The notes: generated by a model not told the origin, from the sequence alone. Shown: positions 40,773 through 49,598, counted from the first letter of the stretch. The stretch is DNA of 64,000 bases from Ramlibacter ginsenosidimutans (GCF_016654015.1 NZ_JAEPWM010000005.1:248001-312000); one strand, 5' to 3'. Made by a program: numbers and translations.

Positions 40773-42106
40773 CCCAGGACCACGGGCCTTTCCAGCGCGG
40801 CCCAGGCAGCGTCCCACCATGCCTGCGCCTGCGCCGGCTGCAGGCACGTTGCCGCGCAGGCCAGGAACTTCTGCCGCAGCTCCGCCTCGCCGATCGGCCG
40901 GCTGGCGTGGCCCAAGGCACGCCGGACCGGCTGCGCTTCCAGCACGGATCCGTCCCGCAGCCGCACGCTGAGCCGGTCCGCCGGAGAGAACAGCGGCTCC
41001 TGCGCGTCGCGCTCGTCCTGCGTGACCACGCGCACCTTGCGCAGCAGTTGCTGCAGGTCGGCTGCGTTGACGCTCGCATCCGTGAGGTCCTGCAGGTCCA
41101 CGTGGCCGCGCGCGAGCGCGCAGGCAATCGTGAACTCCGCGCTGAACTTCGCGTCCAGTCCCGTCACCGGGCGGCTGGCGCGCAGCATGGCGGCTTGCAG
41201 TTGCCCGATTTCGGCGAGGACCTCCTCGATCTGCGCCGTGCGGCCGGCGAGGTCCGCGCGCAAGGAGAGCGCCGCATCGATGATGCGGTGCGTCGCATAG
41301 CAGGCCGGATAGCGCTTGACGTTCAGCCCTTGCTGCACGATCTGCCAGGGCGCGCCGGCGTTGCAGGGACCGTCCAGGCGGACGCGGCCCGCCGGTGAGA
41401 CCGCAGCCAGCAAGCCGCGCGGGCTTTCCAGCGCGTCCGGCGTCGCGGTCACCCCGCGCTGCGCCAGCGCGGCCGCGGTGATGCCATTGCGCGCGGCGAA
41501 GCCGACTTGCAAGGGTTTGGTCATCGAACCGAAGTTCGCCACGACGCCAGCGGCCATGGACGCCGCGATGCCGAGCGCGTGCGCGGCCTGCTCGGGCGAA
41601 AGGCGGCGCAACCAGGCGCTCGCGGCCGCGCAGGCCACGGTTCCGAACACCGCGGTCGGGTGCCAGCCCTTGCCGTGGTGCTTGTCGGGGTCGCGGCCGA
41701 TCAGCTCGGCCCAGGTCTCGTAACCTGCGACATAAGCCGTCACGGCGTCGCGCCACGTGCCTCCCAGCCGCTGCGTCTCCGCGAGCACCGCGGGGGCGAG
41801 CACCACGCTCGGATGGCCGTCCAGTCCGGTGTCGTCGAAGTCCAGCGCGTGGCCGGCGACGGCATTCACGAAAGCTGCGTCGGCGGAGGTCGCGAATGCG
41901 GCCGAGGTCCACAGCCGCGCCTCGCCGGACGCGCCGCTCGCCACGGTCGCCAGCGCATGCCCGAGCACCGGCTCGTTTACGCTGGCGAACGCGACGCCGA
42001 TCGTGTCCGCGATGCCGCGGCGCACCGTGGCGATCGCTTCCGCGGGGACCTGCTCGCTGCGCAGTCCGGCGATGAAGGCGCCGAGCGCCTGCGTGAGTCC
42101 GGCCAT
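40736..42106 (-). CDS. MmgE/PrpD family protein (456 aa)
   Basis: This is a dehydratase/isomerase family that includes 2-methylcitrate dehydratase PrpD and cis-aconitate decarboxylase. The signature regions are VNAVAGHALDFDDTGLDGHPSVVLAPAVLA, KGWHPTAVFGTVACAAA and VKRYPACYATHRIIDA. It is the last gene of the - strand CoA-ester operon, 4 bp after the acyl-CoA dehydrogenase. It has no PrpB or PrpC partner here, so methylcitrate is not implied. Its 3' end overlaps the opposing aminotransferase gene by 37 bp. Confidence 0.87.
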   Translation of the reverse strand: MAGLTQALGAFIAGLRSEQVPAEAIATVRRGIADTIGVAFASVNEPVLGHALATVASGASGEARLWTSAAFATSADAAFVNAVAGHALDFDDTGLDGHPSVVLAPAVLAETQRLGGTWRDAVTAYVAGYETWAELIGRDPDKHHGKGWHPTAVFGTVACAAASAWLRRLSPEQAAHALGIAASMAAGVVANFGSMTKPLQVGFAARNGITAAALAQRGVTATPDALESPRGLLAAVSPAGRVRLDGPCNAGAPWQIVQQGLNVKRYPACYATHRIIDAALSLRADLAGRTAQIEEVLAEIGQLQAAMLRASRPVTGLDAKFSAEFTIACALARGHVDLQDLTDASVNAADLQQLLRKVRVVTQDERDAQEPLFSPADRLSVRLRDGSVLEAQPVRRALGHASRPIGEAELRQKFLACAATCLQPAQAQAWWDAAWAALERPVVLGQAEYQSCTAAT

Positions 42107-42110
42107 GGCC

Positions 42111-43304
42111 TCAGTACGAGCGCGGCAGGCCGAGCACGTGCTCGGCGATGTACGAGAGGATCAGGTTGGTGGAGATCGGGGCCGTGCGCTGCACGCGCGC
42201 CTCGCGCCACTTGCGCTCGATGTCGTACTCGCGCGCGTAGGCGAAACCGCCGTGCGTCTGCATGCAGGCCTCGGCCGCTTCCCACGCGGCTTCGGCCGTG
42301 AGCAGCTTGGAGAGGTTGGCGAACTCGCCGCAGGGCAGGCCGGCCTCGAACATCGCGGCGGACTTGCGCAGCATCAGCTCGGCGGCCTGGGTCTGCGCGT
42401 AAGCCTTGGCGATCGGGAACTGGATGCCCTGGTTCTTGCCGATCGGGCGGTCGAACACCACGCGTTCGTTGGCGTACTTCACCGCGGTCCGCACGAACCA
42501 CTTGGCGTCGCCGAGCGACTCGTGCGACACCAGGATGCGTTCGGCGTTCATGCCGTCGAGGATCACCTTCAGCCCCTTGCCTTCCGGGCCCACCAGGCTG
42601 TCCGCGGGAATGCGCAGGTTGTCGAAGAACACTTCCGTCGTGTTGTGGTTGATCATCGCCTTGATCGGGCGGATGGTCATGCCGTGGCCCACGGCCTTGC
42701 GCATGTCGACCAGGAACACCGACAGCCCTTCGGACTTCTTTGTCACCTCTTCCAGGGGGGTGGTGCGCGCAAGCAGCAGCATCAGGTCGGAGTACAACGC
42801 GCGCGAAGTCCAGATCTTCTGGCCGTTGATGACGTACTCGTCGCCCTCGCGCACGGCGCGCGTCTTCAGCTTGGTGGTGTCCGTGCCCGAGGTGGGCTCG
42901 GTCACGCCGAAAGCCTGCAGCCGCAGCTCGCCCGAAGCGATCTTCGGCAGGTACTTGTCCTTCTGCGCAGGGCTGCCGTGCCGCAGCACCGAGCCCATCG
43001 TGTACATCTGCGCGTGCGTGGCACCGGCGTTGCCGCCGGACGCGTGGATCTCTTCCAGGATCACGCCGGCGGCGCGCAGCGGCAGTCCCGCACCCCCGTA
43101 CTGCTCGGGGATCAGCGCGGCCAGGAAGCCGGCCTCGGTCATCGCCTGCACGAACTCGGAGGGATAGGCCTCGCGCTCGTCCAGGTCGCGCCAGTAGGCG
43201 CCGGGGAAATCGGCGCAGATGCGGCGCACGCTCTCGCGGATTTCGGGATAGTCCTCGCCCAGGTCCATGGAGATGGGGGCGGCGTGGTCGGTGGCGACGG
43301 TCAT
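42111..43304 (-). CDS. Acyl-CoA dehydrogenase (397 aa)
   Basis: This is a flavin-dependent acyl-CoA dehydrogenase. The typical segments are FLAALIPEQYGGAGLPLRAAGVILEEI, LQAFGVTEPTSGTDTTKLKTRA, YVINGQKIWTSRA, KGLKVILDGMNAERILVS, and the C-terminal CMQTHGGFAYAREYDIERKWREARV. The base is not in the short-chain Glu-Gly position; THGGFAYA occupies that region. It lies between the HMG-CoA-lyase-like and PrpD-like genes with gaps of 13 and 4 bp. It probably oxidises a branched or substituted acyl-CoA. No electron-transfer flavoprotein gene is nearby. Confidence 0.92.
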   Translation of the reverse strand: MTVATDHAAPISMDLGEDYPEIRESVRRICADFPGAYWRDLDEREAYPSEFVQAMTEAGFLAALIPEQYGGAGLPLRAAGVILEEIHASGGNAGATHAQMYTMGSVLRHGSPAQKDKYLPKIASGELRLQAFGVTEPTSGTDTTKLKTRAVREGDEYVINGQKIWTSRALYSDLMLLLARTTPLEEVTKKSEGLSVFLVDMRKAVGHGMTIRPIKAMINHNTTEVFFDNLRIPADSLVGPEGKGLKVILDGMNAERILVSHESLGDAKWFVRTAVKYANERVVFDRPIGKNQGIQFPIAKAYAQTQAAELMLRKSAAMFEAGLPCGEFANLSKLLTAEAAWEAAEACMQTHGGFAYAREYDIERKWREARVQRTAPISTNLILSYIAEHVLGLPRSY

Positions 43305-43317
43305 GTCTTGCAAGCAA

Positions 43318-44271
43318 TCAGTGAATGGCGGCGGCGCGTTCGGCCGCGGTCTGGTAGTGGCGCGGCAGGCCGGCCTTGGCCAGTGCGCCGGTGAGGCTGT
43401 CGGCGCCCAGGTGTGCGGCCGGGATGGCACGCACGTCGAGCAGCTTGCCGAGGTCGACGCCGGTGCGCAGGCCCATGGAGTCCAGCATGAAGCAGAGGTC
43501 CTCCATGACGATGTTGCCGCTCGCGCCCGGCGCGAACGGGCAGCCGCCGAGTCCGCCGAGCGACGCATCGAAGCGGCGGATGCCGCACTCGATGGCCGCC
43601 GCGACGTTGGCCAGCCCGGTGCCGCGCGTGTCGTGGAAGTGCGCAGCGACCGGAATCTTCCCGGTTTCGGCCAGCACGGCTTCGAACACCTCGCGCACCT
43701 GCCACGGATCGGCGTAGCCCACGGTGTCCGCCACCATGATCTCTTCGGCGCCGGCTTCGGCGAGGAAGGCGGCACAGCGCCGCACCTCGTCGACCGCGAT
43801 GCGGCCCTCGTAGGAGCAGCCCAGCGCCGTCGACAGGCCCGCGGCGAGTTGCGTGCGGCCCTTCAGGCCGGCCGCGTCGCGTGCCGCGACGATGCGCTTG
43901 AAGTCCTCCAGGGATTCCTCGCGCTCGCGCCGCACGTTCTTCAGGTTGTGCGTGCGGCTCACGGAGACCACGTAGTCCACCTTGTGCACGCCCAGTGCGA
44001 ACGCGCGTTCGGCGCCGCGCAGGTTGGGGACGAGCGTCATCACGGTGAGGCCCGGCATCGCCAGCGCAGCCTGCGCCACCTGTTCCGCGTCGGCGAACTG
44101 CGGGATGAGCTTGGGCGGGACGAACGAGGTCACCTCGATTTCGCGCACGCCCGCCGCGAACTCCGCGCGGATCCACGCCAGCTTGGCCTCGGTGGGCACG
44201 AAGGTGGAGAGGTTCTGCAGGCCGTCGCGCAAGCCGACCTCGCGCACCAGCACGTCGATGTCCTGTGCCAT
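43318..44271 (-). CDS. Hydroxymethylglutaryl-CoA lyase-like aldolase (317 aa)
   Basis: This is an HMGL-like TIM barrel. The start VREVGLRDGLQNLSTFVPTEAK contains the catalytic Arg-Asp pair, SFVPPKLIPQFADAEQV follows, the metal His pair is in VAAHFHDTRGTGLANV, and the catalytic Cys is in ASLGGLGGCPFAPGASGN. All key residues of HMG-CoA lyase are kept. In this operon it could cleave HMG-CoA (leucine or isovalerate route) or a citramalyl-type CoA ester. It lies 2 bp after the hydratase gene. Confidence 0.9.
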   Translation of the reverse strand: MAQDIDVLVREVGLRDGLQNLSTFVPTEAKLAWIRAEFAAGVREIEVTSFVPPKLIPQFADAEQVAQAALAMPGLTVMTLVPNLRGAERAFALGVHKVDYVVSVSRTHNLKNVRREREESLEDFKRIVAARDAAGLKGRTQLAAGLSTALGCSYEGRIAVDEVRRCAAFLAEAGAEEIMVADTVGYADPWQVREVFEAVLAETGKIPVAAHFHDTRGTGLANVAAAIECGIRRFDASLGGLGGCPFAPGASGNIVMEDLCFMLDSMGLRTGVDLGKLLDVRAIPAAHLGADSLTGALAKAGLPRHYQTAAERAAAIH

Positions 44272-44273
44272 GT

Positions 44274-45071
44274 CTAGCGTCCCTGGAAGTTCGGGGCGCG
44301 CTTCTCGTTGAAGGCGCGCACCCCTTCATGCCGGTCCTCGGAAGAGACCAGGCGGTTGTAGGCTTCGATCTCGAAGCGGCAGCCGGTCAGCAGGTCGCCC
44401 TGCAGTCCGAAGTGGATGGATTTCTTCGCCTGGCGCACCGCGAGCGGGCCATTCGCCGCGACGTCGCGCGCAGCGGCAAGGGCGTCGTCCAGCACCTGGC
44501 CGGGTTCGCTCAGGTGGTTGACGAGACCCCAGGCCAGGCCTTGTTCCGCCGTGAAGGCCTGGGCGCGCAGGATCAGTTCCTTGGCGCGGCGCTCGCCGAC
44601 GGCGCGCGCCAGGTTCTGCGTGCCGCCGCCGCCGGGCATGATGCCCAGGCGCACTTCCGACAGCGCCAAGCGCGCGTTGCGGCTGGCGTAGATGAAGTCG
44701 CAGGCGAGCGCGGTCTCGAAGCCGCCGCCGTAGGCGTGGCCGTTGACGGCCGCGATCACGGGCACCGGCACTTCCATCAGCGCGAAGAAGGCGCGCTCGA
44801 AGATCTCGTGCTGGCGCCGCCATGCGTCGTCGCTCATGCCGTTGCGCTCCTTCAGGTCACCGCCGGCGCAGAAGCCGCGATCGCCGGCGCCGGTGAGCAC
44901 CACGCAGCGCGTGTCGCCCGCATCGCCGATGAGGCGCGTCCACAGCTCCAGCAGGTCGCGGCCCATCTGCGTGTTGATCGCATTGAGCACCTCGGGGCGA
45001 TGCAGCGTCACGACCAGCAAGTGCGGTTCGCGTGGCTCGATCCGCAGCGTTTCGAAGGCAGGGAAGTTCAC
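44274..45071 (-). CDS. Enoyl-CoA hydratase (265 aa)
   Basis: This is a crotonase-family protein with good conservation: LLVVTLHRPEVLNAINTQMG, oxyanion segment DRGFCAGGDLKE, AVNGHAYGGGFETALACDFI, and LSEVRLGIMPGGGGTQNLAR. The first catalytic Glu is in GGGFETAL and the second, in the usual GIxPGxGGT loop region, is not kept as Glu. It starts with GTG 45071, overlapping the CoA-transferase stop by 4 bp (GTGA). It shares the operon with a lyase and a dehydrogenase, as in a beta-oxidation-like path for a branched acid. Confidence 0.9.
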   Translation of the reverse strand: MNFPAFETLRIEPREPHLLVVTLHRPEVLNAINTQMGRDLLELWTRLIGDAGDTRCVVLTGAGDRGFCAGGDLKERNGMSDDAWRRQHEIFERAFFALMEVPVPVIAAVNGHAYGGGFETALACDFIYASRNARLALSEVRLGIMPGGGGTQNLARAVGERRAKELILRAQAFTAEQGLAWGLVNHLSEPGQVLDDALAAARDVAANGPLAVRQAKKSIHFGLQGDLLTGCRFEIEAYNRLVSSEDRHEGVRAFNEKRAPNFQGR

Positions 45072-46231
45072 GGCGTGGTCGTCCGTTCGTTGACGGCGGC
45101 GGCCGCGTTCATTTCGCCCAGGCGCGGCGAGCAACTGCGCGGCACTGGCCGCTCTCCGTCCAGGCGCATGGGCAGCCCGATCATCGGAATCGAGCTGCCC
45201 GCGACCGGCTGCACCAGCCCCAGCGCCTGCGTCTGCGGATGCGCGAGCATGCCGGCCACGTCCTGCACCGGAGCGCAGGGGACGCCCGCTGCGTCGAGCA
45301 ATTCCGTCCACTGTGCATTGGTCTGCTCCAGGAAGCACGGTTCGAGCAGGGCGTACAGGGCTGCCGCGTTTTCCACGCGCGACGGGTTGTCCGCAAAGCG
45401 TGGATCCTGCGCCCACTCGGGGTGTCGCAGCACTGCGGCCAGCCGCCGGAACAGGTCGTTGTTGCCGGCTGCGACCACCAGGTCGCCATCGGCGGTGCGA
45501 TAGGCGCGGTACGGCACGATGCCGGTCTGGCCGGAGCCGTTCTTGCCCGGCAGCTTGCCGCTCGCCAGGTACTGCGCGGCGTACATGGTCATCCACGCAG
45601 CCGCCGTCTCGAACAGGGACACGTCCACCAAGCCGCCTTCTCCGGTCGCCTGCCGGCGCATCAGCAGCGACACGATGCCGAGCGCAGCCCACATGCCCGA
45701 GCCCATGTCGACGATGGACGGGCCCACGCGGACGGGATTGCCGCCCGGTTCGCCGACCACGCTCATGATGCCGCTGAAGGCCTGCATGAGCGGGTCGTAG
45801 CCGGGGCGGTCGGCGAGCGGGCCGGCGCCGCCGAACGCGCCGAGGTTGCAGTAGACGAGCGAGGGCTTGCGCGAGCGCAGCGTGGCCGCGTCGAGCGCGA
45901 GCTGTTCGACCTGGCCCGGCCGCATGTTCTGCAGCACGACGTCGGCGCGCTCGTCGATCAGCGCATTGAGCTGGGCGAAGCAGCGCGGGTCGCGCAAGTC
46001 GAGGACCAGCGAGCGCTTGCTGCGATTGAGCGACTGGAAGGTGGCGGAGGCGCCGTCCACGAAAGGCGGCCCCCAGTGGCGCGCGTCGTCGCCGGCCGGC
46101 TTCTCCACCTTGATCACTTCGGCGCCGAGGTCGGCCAGGATCTGGCCGGCGAAAGGCGCGGCGACGCTGTGCCCGAGTTCGACCACGACGCAGTTGGCCA
46201 GGGGAAGCGGGGACTTTTGCGTCACATTCAC
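45068..46231 (-). CDS. Family III CoA-transferase (387 aa)
   Basis: The CaiB/Frc family marks are LANCVVVELGHSVAAPFAGQILADLGAEVIKVEKP, FQSLNRSKRSLVLDLRDP, ADRPGYDPLMQAFSGIM, and the catalytic Asp in VRVGPSIVDMGSGMWAALGI. GTG 46231 overlaps the Bug receptor stop by 3 bases; a second GTG lies two codons downstream. It should form the CoA ester that enters the downstream hydratase, lyase and dehydrogenase. It is the second such enzyme in the island and not a close copy of the one at 36310. Confidence 0.9.
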   Translation of the reverse strand: MNVTQKSPLPLANCVVVELGHSVAAPFAGQILADLGAEVIKVEKPAGDDARHWGPPFVDGASATFQSLNRSKRSLVLDLRDPRCFAQLNALIDERADVVLQNMRPGQVEQLALDAATLRSRKPSLVYCNLGAFGGAGPLADRPGYDPLMQAFSGIMSVVGEPGGNPVRVGPSIVDMGSGMWAALGIVSLLMRRQATGEGGLVDVSLFETAAAWMTMYAAQYLASGKLPGKNGSGQTGIVPYRAYRTADGDLVVAAGNNDLFRRLAAVLRHPEWAQDPRFADNPSRVENAAALYALLEPCFLEQTNAQWTELLDAAGVPCAPVQDVAGMLAHPQTQALGLVQPVAGSSIPMIGLPMRLDGERPVPRSCSPRLGEMNAAAAVNERTTTP

Positions 46232-47196
46232 TCCGGCTTCACGCCCGAATCCTGGATCAGCTTGCCCTTGAGCTCGTAATCCTTGCGCTGCAAGGCCGCG
46301 AGTTCGGCCGGGTCGCCGGCCACGACCACCATGCCCTGTTCGGTGAGCTTGCCCTTCACCTCGGGGTCGCGGATGGCCTTGAGCAGTTCGTTGCTCAGGC
46401 GCGCGGCGATGGGAGCCGGCATCTTTGCCGGGCCGAAGAAGGCAAGCCACGACGGCACGTCGAAGCCCGGCAGGGTCTCCGCGATAGTAGGCACGTCGGG
46501 CAGGCCTTCGTAGCGGCTCGCGCCCCTGACCGCGATGGCGCGCAGCTTGCCGCTCCTGATGTGCGGCAGCACCGTGATCGCGCTGGCGAACAGCAGCATG
46601 ATCTGGCCACCGAGTGTGTCGCTGAGCGCCGGACCGCCGCCGCGGTAAGGCACGTGGACGAAAGGCGCGCCGGTGCGCACGCGCAGCAACTCGCCGGCCA
46701 GGTGGTGCGGCGAGCCGGTGCCCGACGAGCCGAAGCCGCCTTTTTCCGGGTGCGCCTTCACGTACGCGATGAGCTCGGTGAGGTTCTTTGCGGGCACCGA
46801 GGGGTTCACCACCAGCACGATGGGGTTCATGGCGACCAGGGCAAGCGGCGTGAAGTCGCGCAGCGGGTCGAACGGTGGCTTCAGCAGCATGTGGACGTTC
46901 GCGGCGTGCGTCGCGTCGGTGCCCAGCCCGAACGTGTAGCCGTCCGGTGCCGACTTGGCGACCAGGTCGGTGCCGATGTTGCCGCTCGCGCCGCCGCGGT
47001 TGTCGACGACGACGGTTTGACCCACCAGGGTCCCGAGTTTCTGCCCCACGATGCGCGCAACGGCGTCGGTCGATGCGCCGGGCGGGTAGGGGACCACCAG
47101 CCGCAGCGGCCGGTCGGGATAGGCCTGGGCGCGCGAGAAGCCAGGGAGCGTGAGGGCAAATGCAGCCAGCGCGAAGCCGGCCTCGCGACGTTTCAT
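46228..47196 (-). CDS. Bug-family periplasmic receptor (322 aa)
   Basis: A signal peptide (MKRREAGFALAAFALTLPGFSRAQ) is followed by the Bug fold: YPDRPLRLVVPYPPGASTDAVARI, VVDNRGGASGNIGTDLVAKSAPDGYTFGLG, and FVHVPYRGGGPALSDTLGGQIMLL. It is the first gene of the six-gene - strand operon (46228 to 40736) and faces the GntR regulator. It presumably binds the carboxylate degraded by the operon, either feeding a tripartite transporter encoded elsewhere or acting as a sensor. Confidence 0.92.
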   Translation of the reverse strand: MKRREAGFALAAFALTLPGFSRAQAYPDRPLRLVVPYPPGASTDAVARIVGQKLGTLVGQTVVVDNRGGASGNIGTDLVAKSAPDGYTFGLGTDATHAANVHMLLKPPFDPLRDFTPLALVAMNPIVLVVNPSVPAKNLTELIAYVKAHPEKGGFGSSGTGSPHHLAGELLRVRTGAPFVHVPYRGGGPALSDTLGGQIMLLFASAITVLPHIRSGKLRAIAVRGASRYEGLPDVPTIAETLPGFDVPSWLAFFGPAKMPAPIAARLSNELLKAIRDPEVKGKLTEQGMVVVAGDPAELAALQRKDYELKGKLIQDSGVKPE

Positions 47197-47240
47197 GTTG
47201 TCTCCGGTGTTGTTGTGCAGGAAGCGCCGGCATCGAGTCG

Positions 47241-47254
47241 TCCGGACGTCCGGA
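47241..47254. promoter_or_regulatory. Candidate GntR operator
   Basis: A perfect 14-bp palindrome, TCCGGACGTCCGGA, lies in the 123-bp gap between the divergent Bug and GntR genes, 45 bp upstream of the Bug start. It also reads as two TCCGGA half-sites 8 bp apart. GntR-family proteins of the HutC group bind short palindromes in this position. Confidence 0.5.
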
Positions 47255-47319
47255 TGTTATGCTGGGAGCCCGCCGCGGTCAACCGGTTTGCCGAAGCCGG
47301 TCCCGGTCCGACGGCGACA

Positions 47320-48120
47320 ATGCGCAGCCCGATCGAGAAACTTCCTGCCCGCACGATGCCCGCCCGCCTTCCGCAGCCCACGCACGACGGGCGCGCCCCG
47401 CGCTACCAGCAGCTGACTTCGATGCTCTCGCGCGAGATCCGGGACGGGCGCTACGCCGTGGGTACCCTGTTGCCGGCAGAGCCGCAACTGTGCGAACGCT
47501 TCGGCGTGTCCAGGCACACGGTACGCGAGGCCGTGCGCCAGCTGTGCGACATGGGGCTGGTGTCGCGGCATCAGGGGATCGGCACCGTCATCCGCGCGCG
47601 CGAGAGCACCCGGCAGTACAGCGCTTCGCTGTCGTCGCTCGGTGACCTGATGGCGTATGCGAAGGACACGCAGCTGAAACTCATCGGCTCGCGCAAGGTG
47701 GTCGCGGACGCCGCTCTGGCAGCGCAACTGCGCTGCAAGGAAGGGGAGGCGTGGATCGAGTGGGACACCTGCCGCTTCGCCCGCGACACCAACGAACCGA
47801 TCGTGCACATGCGCATCTTCGTGCGGCCCGAATGCGAGGGCATGCGCGCGGAACTGGAGCGCGGCGAAACGTGGGTGTTCGGCCTGATCGAGAAGTACGG
47901 CGGTGAACGCATCCTGGAGGCGCAGCAGGTCGTGGGCGCGATCGCCGTGCCTGCCGCCAGCGCGCGCCTGCTTGGCGTGAAGCCGCGCTCTCCGGGGCTG
48001 CTGGTGCGCCGCTTCTATCTCGGACGCAACGGGCGGCTGCTGTCGGTGTCGATCAACGTGCATCCGCCTGGCCGGGTGGAGTTCACCACCCGCTGGCACC
48101 TGGAAGGCGGCGATCGCTGA
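47320..48120 (+). CDS. GntR-family regulator, HutC/UTRA subfamily (266 aa)
   Basis: The winged helix (YQQLTSMLSREIRDGRYAVGTLLPAEPQLCERFGVSRHTVREAVRQLCDMGLVSRHQGIGTVIRA) is followed by a UTRA effector domain (EAWIEWDTCRFARDTNEPIVHMRIFV, ending in GRVEFTTRWHLEGGD). The Met at 47356 is an alternative start that drops 12 residues. It is divergent from the Bug/CoA-transferase operon, which it probably represses until its CoA-ester or acid effector is present, and lies upstream of the two RraA-like genes. Confidence 0.86.
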   Translation: MRSPIEKLPARTMPARLPQPTHDGRAPRYQQLTSMLSREIRDGRYAVGTLLPAEPQLCERFGVSRHTVREAVRQLCDMGLVSRHQGIGTVIRARESTRQYSASLSSLGDLMAYAKDTQLKLIGSRKVVADAALAAQLRCKEGEAWIEWDTCRFARDTNEPIVHMRIFVRPECEGMRAELERGETWVFGLIEKYGGERILEAQQVVGAIAVPAASARLLGVKPRSPGLLVRRFYLGRNGRLLSVSINVHPPGRVEFTTRWHLEGGDR

Positions 48121-48195
48121 GGGGCGGGGCGGTGGCAGCAGCTCACCGAGGTCATCCGCCACAATCCGCCGCATGGCACACCCTCGACTAAAACG

Positions 48196-48894
48196 ATGAC
48201 CGACCCCCTCGTGCAACGGCTGCGCAAGCTCGATGCCTGTGCCGTCTCCGACGCGCTCGACAAGCTGGGCCTGGCCGGCGCCATCACCGGGCTGCAGCAG
48301 CGCAGCGGCCCCGACCAGGGCGGCGGCCGCATTGCCGGCCGTGCCGTGACCATGAAGGTCGGTCCCGGCGAACGCCCGCCGGGCCCCACCGTGCACCTCG
48401 GCTGCCGCGCGATCGAGAGCGCCGGCCCGGACCACGTGGTCGTGGTCGAACAGCGCAGCGGCGTCGAGGCCGGTTGCTGGGGCGGCCTGCTGACGCTGGG
48501 CGCCAAGGTGCGGGGCACCGAAGGCGTGGTCGCCGACGGGCCGCTGCGCGACGTCGACGAAGCCATCGCCTACGGCTTCCCCGTGTTCGCCCGCAGCCTT
48601 ACCTCGCGCACCGCGCGCGGCCGCGTGGTGGAACTGGGAACCAACGTGCCGGTCACGATCGGCGCCGGCCCCGATGCGGGCGGACAGGTCGTCGTGCATC
48701 CCGGCGATTACGTGCTGGCCGACCGCAGCGCGGTGATCTTCATCGCGGCTGCGGAGATCGAGCGGGTGCTGCAGGCGGCGGAGGACATCGTCGCCAAGGA
48801 AGCAGCGATGGCGCAGGCCATCCGCGCCGGCACGCCCATTGCCGAGGTCATGGGCGGCAACTACGAACACATGCTGCAGAAGGACGGACGATGA
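48196..48894 (+). CDS. RraA-like protein 1 (232 aa)
   Basis: This is an RraA/dimethylmenaquinone-methyltransferase-like fold. The typical motifs are CAVSDALDKLGLAGAITGL, a GRAVTMKVGPGE loop, HVVVVEQRSGVEAGCWGGLLTLGAKVRGTEGVVADGPLRDVDE and VHPGDYVLADRSAVIFI. Members are either RNase E inhibitors or class II aldolases such as 4-carboxy-4-hydroxy-2-oxoadipate aldolase. The conserved GxxxxGCxDR-like Asp region (DGPLRDVDE) fits the aldolase branch. It is translationally coupled (ATGA) to a paralogue. Confidence 0.82.
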   Translation: MTDPLVQRLRKLDACAVSDALDKLGLAGAITGLQQRSGPDQGGGRIAGRAVTMKVGPGERPPGPTVHLGCRAIESAGPDHVVVVEQRSGVEAGCWGGLLTLGAKVRGTEGVVADGPLRDVDEAIAYGFPVFARSLTSRTARGRVVELGTNVPVTIGAGPDAGGQVVVHPGDYVLADRSAVIFIAAAEIERVLQAAEDIVAKEAAMAQAIRAGTPIAEVMGGNYEHMLQKDGR

Positions 48895-49556
48895 ACGAGA
48901 ACACGGACGGCAACGTCGCGCGCGCCGCGAAGCTCGACACGGCCAGCCTGAGCGACGCCCTCGACAAGCTGGGGATCGCGGGGCAGTGCTACCGCGTCAA
49001 GCCGCGCGATGCATCGTTCCGCATGGCTGGTCGGGCGTGGACGCTGCTGTACGGACCCGCGGGCAATCCGCCGGGCACGGTCGGCGACTACATCGACGAC
49101 GTGCCGCCCGGCAGCGTGATCGTCCTGGACAACGGGGGCCGCGAGAACGCCACGGTGTGGGGCGACATCCTCACCGAGATCGCGCGCCGCCGCGGCATCG
49201 CGGGGACGCTCATCGACGGCATCTGCCGCGACACGCAGCTGTGCCGCGAACTCGGCTACCCGATCTTCAGCAAGGACCACTGGATGCGCACCGGCAAGGA
49301 CCGCGTGCAGGTGGAAGCCACGGGCGTGCCGGTGAACATCGGCGACGCGCGGGTAGCGCCCGGCGATCTCGTGAAGGGTGATGCCGACGGCGTGGTGGTG
49401 ATTCCGCGCGAGCACGAGGATCGGGTGCTGGCCGCCGCCGAAGCGATCGAGTCCGCGGAGAACCGCATCCGCGAAGCGGTCCGCGGCGGCATGCGCCTCG
49501 ATGAGGCGCGCAAGCAGTTCCGCTACCACCAGCTGCAGACGCGCGAGTCGGAGTGA
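48891..49556 (+). CDS. RraA-like protein 2 (221 aa)
   Basis: This is a second RraA-fold protein: LDTASLSDALDKLGIAGQCYRV, GRAWTLLYGPAGNPPGTVGDYID, VWGDILTEIARRRGIAGTLIDGICRDTQLCRELG, and the C-terminal helix AIESAENRIREAVRGGMRLDEARKQF. Asp in DGICRD and the Arg next to it match the aldolase active site. The ATG overlaps the stop of paralogue 1 by 4 bp. The two share the same plan but differ through most positions, which suggests an obligate heteromeric pair or two steps of one pathway. The substrate is unknown. Confidence 0.82.
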   Translation: MNENTDGNVARAAKLDTASLSDALDKLGIAGQCYRVKPRDASFRMAGRAWTLLYGPAGNPPGTVGDYIDDVPPGSVIVLDNGGRENATVWGDILTEIARRRGIAGTLIDGICRDTQLCRELGYPIFSKDHWMRTGKDRVQVEATGVPVNIGDARVAPGDLVKGDADGVVVIPREHEDRVLAAAEAIESAENRIREAVRGGMRLDEARKQFRYHQLQTRESE

Positions 49557-49598
49557 CGGCGGGCGGCGGCGCTAGCAGCACGCGCAAGCTCGATCGCA

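Noticed and set aside
38949..41912. A 987-codon open frame on the - strand spanning several genes.
   Set aside because: The translation is Arg/Gly/Pro-rich noise that crosses recognised genes on both strands.
48196..48894. RraA-like protein 1 taken as the last enzyme of the protocatechuate 4,5-cleavage pathway.
   Set aside because: It is 35 kb from ligAB under a different regulator; sequence alone cannot separate aldolase from RNase E inhibitor.
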